Of a DNA stretch of 8,444 nt, positions 1 to 6,600 are shown piece after piece. The stretch lies in assembly GCA_964390795.1 (NCBI GenBank), contig CAYMLQ010000263.1:1-8444 (forward strand), given 5' to 3'. The notes under the pieces are model-generated. The model was not told where the DNA came from and did not search any database. It saw nothing but the letters and a program-made list of their open reading frames with translations. The stretch is from CAYMLQ01 sp964390795 (GTDB lineage Bacteria; Verrucomicrobiota; Kiritimatiellia; RFP12; UBA1067). Position 1 is the first letter of the stretch. Each line of letters opens with the position of its first letter. The translations under genes and the position numbers were made by a program.

Positions 1-44
1 TCAGGTTATGAGCCTGACGAGCTACCAGGCTGCTCCACCCCGCA
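1..44 (-). tRNA. tRNA-fMet (CAT), initiator, 5' part only
   Basis: Read on the minus strand, the sequence matches the 5' half of a bacterial initiator tRNA. It starts TGCGGGG, followed by the D-arm GGAGCAGCCTGGTAGCTC, and the anticodon CAT lies at 10-8 in a CTCATAA loop. The A11:U24 pair (canonical numbering) is typical of initiators. The window edge cuts the gene at about tRNA position 43, so the variable loop, T-arm and 3' acceptor strand are outside. The anticodon stem has A29:U41 where most bacterial initiators have G29:C41. The unpaired 1-72 position cannot be confirmed because nucleotide 72 is missing. It lies 17 nt downstream of tRNA-Arg on the same strand and is probably co-transcribed with it. 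Confidence 0.9.
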
Positions 45-61
45 ATCTGGATTTTGTTTTC

Positions 62-138
62 TGGCGCGCCTCGCAGGAGTTGAACCTGCAACCTTCTGAT
101 CCGTAGTCAGATGCTCTATCCAATTGAGCTAGAGGCGC
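62..138 (-). tRNA. tRNA-Arg (ACG), CCA encoded
   Basis: This is a complete 77-nt cloverleaf on the minus strand. The acceptor stem GCGCCTC pairs exactly with GAGGCGC. The D-arm is CTAGCTCAATTGGATAGAG, the anticodon stem TCTGA/TCAGA encloses the loop CTACGGA with anticodon ACG (104-102), and the T-arm contains GGTTCAACTCC between complementary arms. A G discriminator is followed by a genomically encoded CCA (64-62). ACG is normally edited to ICG by TadA, so this tRNA would read CGU, CGC and CGA. It lies between the queuosine genes and the initiator tRNA, all on one strand. Confidence 0.97.
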
Positions 139-157
139 TCTTGAAAACGTGTGTAAA

Positions 158-185
158 AGTATCAGATAAACCGCCCCCTGCGCAA
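158..185 (-). promoter_or_regulatory. Candidate promoter for the tRNA-Arg/fMet pair
   Basis: On the minus strand there is a TTGCGC -35-like word (185-180), a 16-bp spacer, and a GATACT -10-like word (163-158). This would start transcription around position 151, about 13 nt before the mature tRNA-Arg 5' end. Matches to consensus are 3/6 and 4/6, so this is a weak call supported mainly by position. Confidence 0.3.
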
Positions 186-190
186 GCGGT
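170..190 (-). terminator. Possible weak terminator after queE
   Basis: About 40 nt after the queE stop, the minus strand can form a hairpin with stem ACCGC/GCGGT (190-186 with 174-170) and an 11-nt loop, followed by TTTATCTGATACTTTT, a broken U-rich stretch. A second, mutually exclusive pairing uses the same arm: AAGCGGT/ACCGCTT (217-211 with 190-184) with a 20-nt loop. Neither has a clean U-tract, so partial read-through into the tRNA genes is possible. Confidence 0.3.
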
Positions 191-229
191 ATTTTGATCT
201 ATTTTTCGAAACCGCTTCAGGGATCACGA

Positions 230-862
230 TTACCGCAACCCCGCGAGTTTGTGCGTCTGCAGCGACAGCAGCCATTTTCCGTCGCGCCGCCCCCGATTCA
301 ACACGCCCAGCAGGCGCACGGTTTCCTCAATATTAAAGGCGCCGTCGCGCTCGCAGGGTGACAGAAAGTAGTACGGGGCCTCGATACGCTCGCGCATCTC
401 CCTACAAAACGCGCGTACGTCGCCATCCACCACAATGCGAACCTCGCCGGCCTGCCTGACCATCCGCTCATCGTCGTACAGCGCCACGTAGAGTGATTTG
501 GGCGAAACCGCCACGTAATCGATGCGGCGCAGCCACGCCTGCGGCGGCGCCTGCAGTCCGTTCGTCTCCACCGCGATCCAGTACCCGAGTTCCTTGAAAC
601 GCGTCAGCAACGGTTCCAGCGCTTCCTGAATGAAGGGCTCCCCCCCGGTCAGAATCAACGCCTTCGGACGAAACTCGGACACACGGGCAACGACCGTCTC
701 CTCGTCCAGCGTATCGAAGACGTGATACGGGGTGTCGCACCACGGGCACGCCAAGTTGCAGCGGCCGAACCGCAGGAACACGACTTCCTTGCCGGTGTTG
801 TAACCCTCGCCCTGCACCGACTCGAAAATCTCGACCACCGGGTATGTCAGTCCGTCTTGCAT
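230..862 (-). CDS. queE: 7-carboxy-7-deazaguanine synthase (radical SAM)
   Basis: QueE converts 6-carboxy-5,6,7,8-tetrahydropterin to 7-carboxy-7-deazaguanine, the ring-contraction step of preQ0 synthesis, using S-adenosylmethionine and a [4Fe-4S] cluster. The protein shows the family hallmark VEIFESVQGEG near the N-terminus, then the cluster motif CNLACPWC (C35, C39, C42, spacing CX3CX2C), an LTGGEP motif for SAM binding, and the conserved end SLQTHKLAGLR. I chose the ATG at 862, giving 210 residues. It begins five residues before the conserved YPVVEIF segment, lies 5 bp after the queD stop, and has an AGGGG about 9 nt upstream. A GTG at 892 would add ten residues and overlap queD. It is the last gene of the queFCDE operon and the only iron-sulfur enzyme in it. 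Confidence 0.96.
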   Translation of the reverse strand: MQDGLTYPVVEIFESVQGEGYNTGKEVVFLRFGRCNLACPWCDTPYHVFDTLDEETVVARVSEFRPKALILTGGEPFIQEALEPLLTRFKELGYWIAVETNGLQAPPQAWLRRIDYVAVSPKSLYVALYDDERMVRQAGEVRIVVDGDVRAFCREMRERIEAPYYFLSPCERDGAFNIEETVRLLGVLNRGRRDGKWLLSLQTHKLAGLR

Positions 863-867
863 GTGTG

Positions 868-1278
868 TCAGCCCCTGCGGTACTCCGCGCACGACTCGGG
901 CGTCTCGTAGACCTTGACCGACGCCACGTTCACGCGCACCGCCAGTTCGCAGAAAAAGTACCGCGCGAGGTTCTCAGCCGTGGAACGAAAGGGCAGGCCC
1001 ACGCTGCGCATCCCATGCTTGGTCACCACCGCCGCGATCTCACACTCGCTCGGGCTGGTTTCGTCGAAAATGAAGGCGTGGTCGAAGCGCGCCTGAATCA
1101 CCTCCAGCAGCACCTGCTTGAGGTCTTTGAAATCAATCACCATGTCCTTGCCGTCCGCGCCTTCCGCGACTTCGACGATCACACGGTAGGTGTGTCCGTG
1201 CAGGTTCTTGCAGTGCCCCGCATGGTTGGTTAGCACATGCGCCGCATCGAACACGCAATGTTTTGAAACGGTCAGCAT
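868..1278 (-). CDS. queD: 6-carboxy-5,6,7,8-tetrahydropterin synthase
   Basis: QueD turns 7,8-dihydroneopterin triphosphate into 6-carboxytetrahydropterin, releasing acetaldehyde and triphosphate; it is the PTPS-family enzyme of queuosine synthesis. The 136-residue protein has the zinc ligands H14, H27 and H29 (HGHTY), the catalytic C23 in HCKNLHGH, the D66-H67 pair in FDHAFIFDE, and the substrate-binding glutamate E125 in VYETPESCAEYR. This is the normal length for the bacterial single-domain enzyme. The start is clear: ATG at 1278 with AAGGAG 5 nt upstream, overlapping the queC stop by 7 bp, which suggests translational coupling. It sits between queC and queE. A folate-type PTPS role is unlikely given the C-x3-HGH motif and the neighbours. 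Confidence 0.97.
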   Translation of the reverse strand: MLTVSKHCVFDAAHVLTNHAGHCKNLHGHTYRVIVEVAEGADGKDMVIDFKDLKQVLLEVIQARFDHAFIFDETSPSECEIAAVVTKHGMRSVGLPFRSTAENLARYFFCELAVRVNVASVKVYETPESCAEYRRG

Positions 1279-1943
1279 AACGGCTCCTTATTCTTTAAAT
1301 ACGACTCGAGACCGCGCTGCCTGAGCAGGCAGCTCGGACAGGCGCCGCACCCCCGCCCCACCACGCCGTTGTAGCAGGTCAGCGTCTTCTCGGCCACGTA
1401 CGCCAGCACCCCGAGCCGATCGGCCAGCGCCCACGTCTGCTCTTTGGTCAGATCCATCAGAGGCGTAAGCACGCGAAACTCGCAGGCCATCGCCAGGTTC
1501 AGCGTGACGTTGCAGGACTTGACGAACACGTCGCGGCAGTCCGGGTAGCCGCTGAAGTCGGTCTCGCACACGCCGGTGATGATATCGCGGATGCCCCGGC
1601 TCTTGGCGTAGATCGCGGCGATCAGCAGGAACATCATGTTGCGGCCGTCTACAACAGTGTTGGGGCACGCCGCCGCAGCGCCCTTCGCAATCGCGATCTC
1701 GGGATTCAGCAGCGCGTTCGTGGTGAGCTGGCTGTACCAGTCCAGGCTCACGAAGCGGTGATCGGCCACGCCAAAATCCGCAGCGATCTTTTTAGCGACC
1801 TCAACCTCCTGCCCATGCCGCTGCCCGTAGTGGAACGTGATGCAGGACACCTTGCCCGAGCCGTAGTCCCGGACCGCCTGGGCCAGGCAGGTCGTGCTGT
1901 CCTGCCCCCCCGAGAAAACCACCAGCGCCTGTTCGCTTCTCAT
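1272..1943 (-). CDS. queC: 7-cyano-7-deazaguanine (preQ0) synthase
   Basis: QueC uses ATP and ammonia to convert 7-carboxy-7-deazaguanine to the nitrile preQ0. The 223-residue protein starts with the PP-loop ATPase signature VVFSGGQDSTTCL, has the HYGQRH segment near residue 40, and ends with a zinc site formed by C190, C199, C202 and C205 (in CYNGVVGRGCGACPSC followed by LLRQRGL). The length is typical of the family. The start ATG at 1943 has an AGGA 7-8 nt upstream and lies 15 nt after the queF stop; the 3' end overlaps queD by 7 bp. Nothing appears truncated. Confidence 0.97.
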   Translation of the reverse strand: MRSEQALVVFSGGQDSTTCLAQAVRDYGSGKVSCITFHYGQRHGQEVEVAKKIAADFGVADHRFVSLDWYSQLTTNALLNPEIAIAKGAAAACPNTVVDGRNMMFLLIAAIYAKSRGIRDIITGVCETDFSGYPDCRDVFVKSCNVTLNLAMACEFRVLTPLMDLTKEQTWALADRLGVLAYVAEKTLTCYNGVVGRGCGACPSCLLRQRGLESYLKNKEPLC

Positions 1944-1958
1944 GCCGATTTCCTAACC

Positions 1959-2438
1959 CTATTCTCTGATGCCGTCATGGTGGCGGAAACGCTCCGCTGC
2001 CAGCTCGGCATACTTTGTGCCCGGACGCCCGAAGTTGCTGTACGGGTCGATCGAGATGCCGCCACGCGGCGCGAAGCGACCCCACACCTCGATGTACTTA
2101 GGCTCCATTAAAGCCTCAAGATCGTTCAGGATGACGTTGACGCAGTCCTCATGGAAATCGCCATGGTTCCTGAAGCTGAAAAGGTACAGCTTCAACGACT
2201 TGCTCTCCACCATCCTCACGTCCGGTACGTATTGGATGGTGAGGGTAGCGAAGTCGGGCTGACCCGTCATCGGGCACAGCGTCGTGAACTCGGGGCACGT
2301 GAACGTCACCCAGTAGTCGCGACCGGGATGCTTGTTGACGAAGGTCTCCAGCACCGACGGATCGTAGCGGTCGGCGTAGACGGTTTTGGCACGTCCTAGC
2401 TTGGTAATGCCTTTAAGTTCTGTCTTTGTGCGGCTCAT
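1959..2438 (-). CDS. queF: NADPH-dependent preQ0 reductase, type I QueF
   Basis: QueF reduces the nitrile of preQ0 to the aminomethyl group of preQ1, a four-electron NADPH-dependent reaction and the last step before Tgt inserts the base into tRNA. The 159-residue protein is the short single-domain (YkvM-like) type of the tunnelling fold. The catalytic C55 (TTLCPMTGQPDF) and D62 fall at the positions numbered this way in the Bacillus enzyme, and the QueF motif ESKSLKLYLFSFRNHGDFHED begins at E78. The ATG at 2438 has an ideal AAGGAG (2451-2446) 7 nt upstream. It is the first gene of the operon and is preceded by a strong promoter and a long leader. Because queF is present, the pathway leads to preQ1/queuosine and does not stop at preQ0. 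Confidence 0.97.
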   Translation of the reverse strand: MSRTKTELKGITKLGRAKTVYADRYDPSVLETFVNKHPGRDYWVTFTCPEFTTLCPMTGQPDFATLTIQYVPDVRMVESKSLKLYLFSFRNHGDFHEDCVNVILNDLEALMEPKYIEVWGRFAPRGGISIDPYSNFGRPGTKYAELAAERFRHHDGIRE

Positions 2439-2550
2439 ATGCAGACTCCTTCAAGAGATTTCAGGGACTTAGCGATCCGAGGGACGCGAGGAACCTTGCG
2501 AAAAAGCCGCACCTCCGCTGCGCCTCAACCCTCACAAGCCTCTTGCCTTG
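2439..2550 (-). promoter_or_regulatory. 5' leader of queF mRNA, no clear riboswitch
   Basis: If transcription starts about 7 nt after the -10 box, the queF transcript has a leader of about 110 nt. It contains AAGGAG next to the start codon, a short hairpin CGC-x-AG/CT-x-GCG (about 2485-2500), and GTCCCT twice in direct repeat (2485-2480 and 2468-2463). preQ1 riboswitches commonly precede such genes. I looked for the class I pattern (a short G-rich stem, GGUUC, then ACCC and an A-rich tail) and found only a poor resemblance (GGTTC at 2495-2491, then CCCT and CTAAG). I cannot call an aptamer. Confidence 0.35.
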
Positions 2551-2556
2551 TCGTGT

Positions 2557-2585
2557 ATTATCCCGTTTCGCATTCCCGATTTCAA
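2557..2585 (-). promoter_or_regulatory. Sigma70-type promoter of queFCDE
   Basis: On the minus strand there is TTGAAA (2585-2580, 5/6 to the -35 consensus), a spacer of exactly 17 bp, and GATAAT (2562-2557, 5/6 to the -10 consensus). This is the best promoter match I found in the window, and it points at queF, whose start codon lies 119 nt downstream of the -10. Transcription would begin near 2550. Confidence 0.7.
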
Positions 2586-2621
2586 CGGTTTTCTCAGTGA
2601 CTGCCGACGATCCCCCTGGAG

Positions 2622-2695
2622 TAAGATTCAATTCAGTTGAAGCGCTTTTTCTACTTATATTTATCACATTTACTTATGTCGATGAATCTTATAGA
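2622..2695 (+). promoter_or_regulatory. AT-rich control region upstream of the rrf2 gene
   Basis: This stretch is much richer in A+T than the genes around it and lies 40-115 bp before the Rrf2 start codon. It holds a 9-bp perfect inverted repeat, TAAGATTCA (2622-2630) and TGAATCTTA (2683-2691); a smaller palindrome TTCAA-TTCAG-TTGAA (2627-2641); and a direct repeat TACTTAT at 2652 and 2671, 19 bp apart. A modest -10 word TATAGA (2690-2695) overlaps the right arm of the inverted repeat, as expected of an autoregulated promoter. No strong -35 box accompanies it. The assignment as promoter and operator is inference. Confidence 0.4.
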
Positions 2696-2737
2696 CTAAC
2701 GCCCAATTTCTGATCTCAAAAGAAGGTTATCCGACAT

Positions 2738-3145
2738 ATGAAAATCTCGACCAAGGGACACTACGGGCTGCGTTCGATGATCGATGTCGCCTTGCATCAG
2801 GTCAAGGGTCCTGTCACGCTGAACGACATCGCGAAACGACAGTCCATTTCAGTCAAGTATCTTTGGCAAGTGATCAACCCGCTCAAAGCCGAGGGCTTCC
2901 TAACCGTGACCCGCGGCGCAAAAGGCGGTTACATGCTGGCGCGCCCGCCGGAAAAAATCAACATGTTCGACGTGCTGACAACCCTCGAAGGCCCGATCTC
3001 GTTCCTGAAATGTCTCACTGACGAGCAGTCGTGTCCCCGCGTCCGTACCTGCGTCTCCCGCACGGTCTGGATGGACGCAAACCAAGCGGCCATAAAGGCG
3101 CTGGAAGGCATCACGTTAGCCAAGGTGTTGAGCGCACACGAATAA
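2738..3145 (+). CDS. Rrf2-family transcriptional regulator
   Basis: This 135-residue protein is an Rrf2/IscR-type winged helix-turn-helix DNA-binding regulator. The N-terminus MKISTKGHYGLRSMIDVA is classic for the family. The recognition helix region is SISVKYLWQVINPLKAEGFL (about 36-55), followed by the wing VTRGAKGGYMLARPP (57-71). Three cysteines, C92, C99 and C105, occupy the [2Fe-2S] cluster loop, with spacing CX6CX5C compared with CX5CX5C in IscR. The IscR cluster-ligand histidine, three residues after the last cysteine, is R108 here. The start ATG has AGAAGG 11 nt upstream. It is divergent from queFCDE and shares the intergenic region with it. There are no isc or suf genes nearby, so I cannot assign a regulon; control of its own promoter is plausible. 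Confidence 0.93.
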   Translation: MKISTKGHYGLRSMIDVALHQVKGPVTLNDIAKRQSISVKYLWQVINPLKAEGFLTVTRGAKGGYMLARPPEKINMFDVLTTLEGPISFLKCLTDEQSCPRVRTCVSRTVWMDANQAAIKALEGITLAKVLSAHE

Positions 3146-3187
3146 GCCGTGTTCATTTCACGAGAGCCTAAGTGAGGATCTTTCATC

Positions 3188-3583
3188 ATGGCCGACCAGA
3201 TATTATACGAGGCGCATCCGGCGATGTTCCGTAATCATCCTTTCGGTTTTATTCTCTGCCTGTTGCTTTGCGCAGCCGGAGTTGGTTTGTTCATCTTTCT
3301 CTATTGGTGGCTCAAATGTTTGGGCAGCATGCTGACCGTTACGGAAAGCAAGACCACCTTGCGAACCGGCATCCTGTCAAAAAACGTCAATGAGGTCTTT
3401 CATTCGGACGTCCGCAGCATTCAAGTCAACCAGAGCCTCTTCCAGCGGATCTTTGGCGTCGGGTCGATCGGCATCTCTTCTGCCGGCCAGTCCTCCATCG
3501 AGATTGTGGCAGCCGGCATACCCGACCCGAACAGAGTCAGGGAACTCATTAACGCAAACCGTAAAGCGCAGGAACGCGAATAG
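3188..3583 (+). CDS. Small membrane-anchored bacterial PH-domain protein
   Basis: The 131-residue protein begins with a short polar segment, then one strongly hydrophobic stretch (residues about 19-42, GFILCLLLCAAGVGLFIFLY and following). This could be a single long transmembrane helix or a tight hairpin. Residues about 46-125 match the bacterial PH domain (bPH_2, formerly DUF304) in pattern: LTVTESKTTLRTGILSKNVNEV, then the conserved DVRSIQVNQSLFQRIFGVGSIGI, and the end GIPDPNRVRELI. The domain would face the cytoplasm. Family members are small membrane proteins whose biochemical role is mostly unknown. The ATG has GAGGA 9 nt upstream. It follows the Rrf2 gene by 42 bp with no terminator visible, so the two may form an operon. 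Confidence 0.85.
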   Translation: MADQILYEAHPAMFRNHPFGFILCLLLCAAGVGLFIFLYWWLKCLGSMLTVTESKTTLRTGILSKNVNEVFHSDVRSIQVNQSLFQRIFGVGSIGISSAGQSSIEIVAAGIPDPNRVRELINANRKAQERE

Positions 3584-3616
3584 AAAAGGCTCCAGCACTG
3601 TAGGATATCGAGGCCT

Positions 3617-6600
3617 ATGCAGGGACAGACTCACAACTTGAGAAATCTGACACTGCTCGCCTGTTGTCTTTGCTGTGCCAGGGCCTTCTCGGCCCCCGTC
3701 GAACTACTGACCAACCCAGGCCTTGAAGCGCCCTACGCAGCGGTCAGCAACACCAACAGCTACGGCGTCGTCTCGGGCAGCTTTCCGAGCGGCTGGTCAG
3801 ACAATTCGCGCTACACGGACAGACATACGGTCAACACCTACGCCCAGGAGACGATCGGCTCGGCATCGGGTTCCGCCTTTCGTGTGACGGCCTCGGTTCA
3901 GAGCGGCTACAGCAGCGGAGCGAACGTCGAGCTGTTTCAGACGTTCTATGCCGTGGCGCAACGTCCCTACGCGGCCCACGTTTGGCTCAAGAGTTCGTCC
4001 AACATGAATGTGACGTTCGGCATACGGATGACGGTTTATCCCTACACGCAGCGGGCCACCACCAACTGCGCGGTGACGCCAGCCTGGACCCTGTTCACGC
4101 TCAACCTTTCCTCTGCGACGAACGAGACCCTGGCGCTTGAAGTCAAGCACAGCATACCGTCCGTTACCCTCTGGGTGGACGAGGCGAGATGCCAGGTGCT
4201 GGACGGCCAGCGCATCTGGTTCGCGTCGCCGGACGGGTCAGACGCAAACACCGGCTCGCTCGCCTTCCCTTTTCTAACGCTCGCACGAGCGACCACGAAC
4301 CTGAATGCGGGCGACACCCTTTGCCTGCGCGGCGGCACCTACCGCGAAACCCTGCGGGTGCCCCTGTCCGGCTCGCGCGAAAACCCGATCATCGTCACCG
4401 CGTACAACGCCGAACCGGTGACGCTCTCGGGATGCGACGTACTGACAAACGACTGGTCGTACGCAAGCAACGGCATCTACACGGCGAGCACCGACTGGAC
4501 CCTCGGTTCCGGATACAACCAGGTGTTCGCGGACGGCGAGATGCAGCACGAGGCGCGTCATCCCGACCACGGCTCGAGCGACCTGCTGAATCCCGCGACT
4601 GTGCCCCTCACCATGTCGAGCAACCACGTCGCGACCTGTTCGTCCTTCGACGGCAAAGGCGACCTGACCGGCGCGCGTTTTTACGCGGGCGTGAACCCCG
4701 CCTGGGCCTGGCAGAACGCCCTCGTCCTCAGTAACCGCACCGGCACACTCTTCCTCAATCCGGCATCGGCCTCCTCCTGGTGGTGGCCCAACTACGCCAA
4801 TGCGAGCAGCGCCACTGGCCGCGGCTTCCTATACGGTCACCCCGCTTTGCTGGACGGCGACGGCGAATGGCTCCTCAAGACGAACGCGGCGCCCCCGCAC
4901 GTTCTCTCTCTGCGTGTCTCGGGCGGCGTAAGCCCCGCAGGCCGCCAGCTCGAAATGAAGCGCCGCGCCTGGTGTTTAGACATCAACGGTTACAATTACA
5001 TCACGGTCAGTAACATCGCTTTGCGCGCCGGCGCCGTGCGCCTGAACGGCACGGGCCTGGCCCTCTCCGACTGCGACCTCCGCCACGCCAGCCACTTCCT
5101 CGTGTTTACCTCGGGTAGCGCGACTGACGGCGGCCGTCCAGAGGGCGCCGGCATCCTCGTCAGCGGCACGAACAATGTCGTGCGGCGCTGCACCGTGTAC
5201 GACACCGCCGGCAGCGGCATCCTCGTGAGCGGCACCGGTCACCTGGTCACGCGCAGCCACGTGTTCAACACTGACTATTCCGCAACCTACGCCGCCTGCC
5301 TCGTCTTTTCCGGCACCGGCCACAGCGCCACCTTTAACACGCTGCACGACACCGGCCGCGACATCCTGCGTCCCACCGGCAGGGGCCTCCGCGTGCTTTA
5401 TAACGACCTCTACTACGCCGGCCGCCTCTGCAAGGATCTGGGTGCCGTCTACGCCTGGGGCACTGACGGGCGCGCGCCCGACGGCAGCGTCAACCGGATC
5501 GCCTTCAACTGGGTTCATGACAGCACGCCGGCCGACCCCCTCGGCATGGGCATCTATATCGACAACTACAGCCGCAATTTTCAAATCGACCACAACGTGG
5601 TCTGGAACTTCGGCGTCCGCGAGACACAGAACTGGAGCGACGGGCTGCGCCTCAACGCGCCCGCCGAGAGCCTCCGCCTCTTCCACAACACCCTGTTCCG
5701 CTGCAAGAACTACGACTACGGCACCTTCACACCCTACATACCCGGCATCGCCACCCCCGACGGAAACTACTGGGGTACTACGAACCACCATTTGCGCTAC
5801 GTGGCCCATAATAACCTCTACATGACCAACAGCGCCCACGAGCTTGAAAACCCCGATGCGCGCGACTTCCGCCCCCGGAACGGGTCAACCGCCGTCGACC
5901 CCGCCTTCACCGCGCCTGTCCGCACGTGGACAACCACCAACGGCGTCCAGAACGTGCCCGCCGCTTACAAACTCTCGATGCGCGACAAGTTCCAACCCTT
6001 CTGCTTTGAGGAGCAGGGCGGACAGGGCGTGCCGCAGGACACGGACGGCGATGCCGCCACCGACGCCTTCTCGGGCGCCACGCCCGATAGCGGAGCCTAC
6101 GAGCGGGGCGGGCCGTACTGGACCGCGGGCGTCGCGGGCTGGGCCGCGGAGTGGCCCGGCGTCCGCAGCGAGCCTCCTTTCGATTATGTCGGATCGGTTG
6201 TGACCGCCAAGGGCACGCTGATCTCGTCTGGGAGCGCGCCGGCCAGCATCTTCCTACACTGGGGCCTCGGCGACGCGCCTGCCGCATGGACGAACGTCAT
6301 CTGCCTTGGCACCGCGTTTACCGGCACTTTCCAGCCGCTCCTGTTCAATCTCACCAACATCCAGCTCTACACGACTTACGGTTACCTGTACCGCGCCACC
6401 AACGCGTTCGGCGAAACCTGGAGCGCGCCCCTCTCGTTCACCACCGGCTCAGGCCTTCCCGTCACCCTCGTGTGGGACGGGGGCGGCGGCACCAACTTCA
6501 GCATCGAGGCGACAAACAACTGGGAGACCGAAGAGCAGCAGGATTTCAACGGCGCCACGCACGCGTACTTCGGCAGCGGCGGCAGCACGGCGCGGGTCAG

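Noticed and set aside
62..138. tRNA-Arg as an integration (att) site for a mobile element
   Set aside because: No integrase, no repeated 3' tRNA fragment and no other mobile gene are visible in the window.
863..892. GTG at 892 as the start of queE
   Set aside because: It would add ten residues not typical of the family and overlap queD. The ATG at 862 has an AGGGG at suitable distance and begins just before the conserved segment.
2463..2496. preQ1-I riboswitch in the queF leader
   Set aside because: GGTTC, CCCT and CTAAG occur in order, but the basal stem would be only three pairs and the A-rich tail is absent, so I do not annotate it as an aptamer.
2426..2713. A 95-codon plus-strand frame between queF and the Rrf2 gene
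   Set aside because: It starts inside queF, runs through the queF promoter and AT-rich control region, has no ribosome binding site, and its protein resembles nothing I know.
4976..5839. A 287-codon open frame on the minus strand inside the giant gene
   Set aside because: It lies fully antisense to a well-supported coding region. Its Val/Ala/Gly-rich, low-complexity translation is what the high-GC third positions of the real gene would give, and no family is recognisable.
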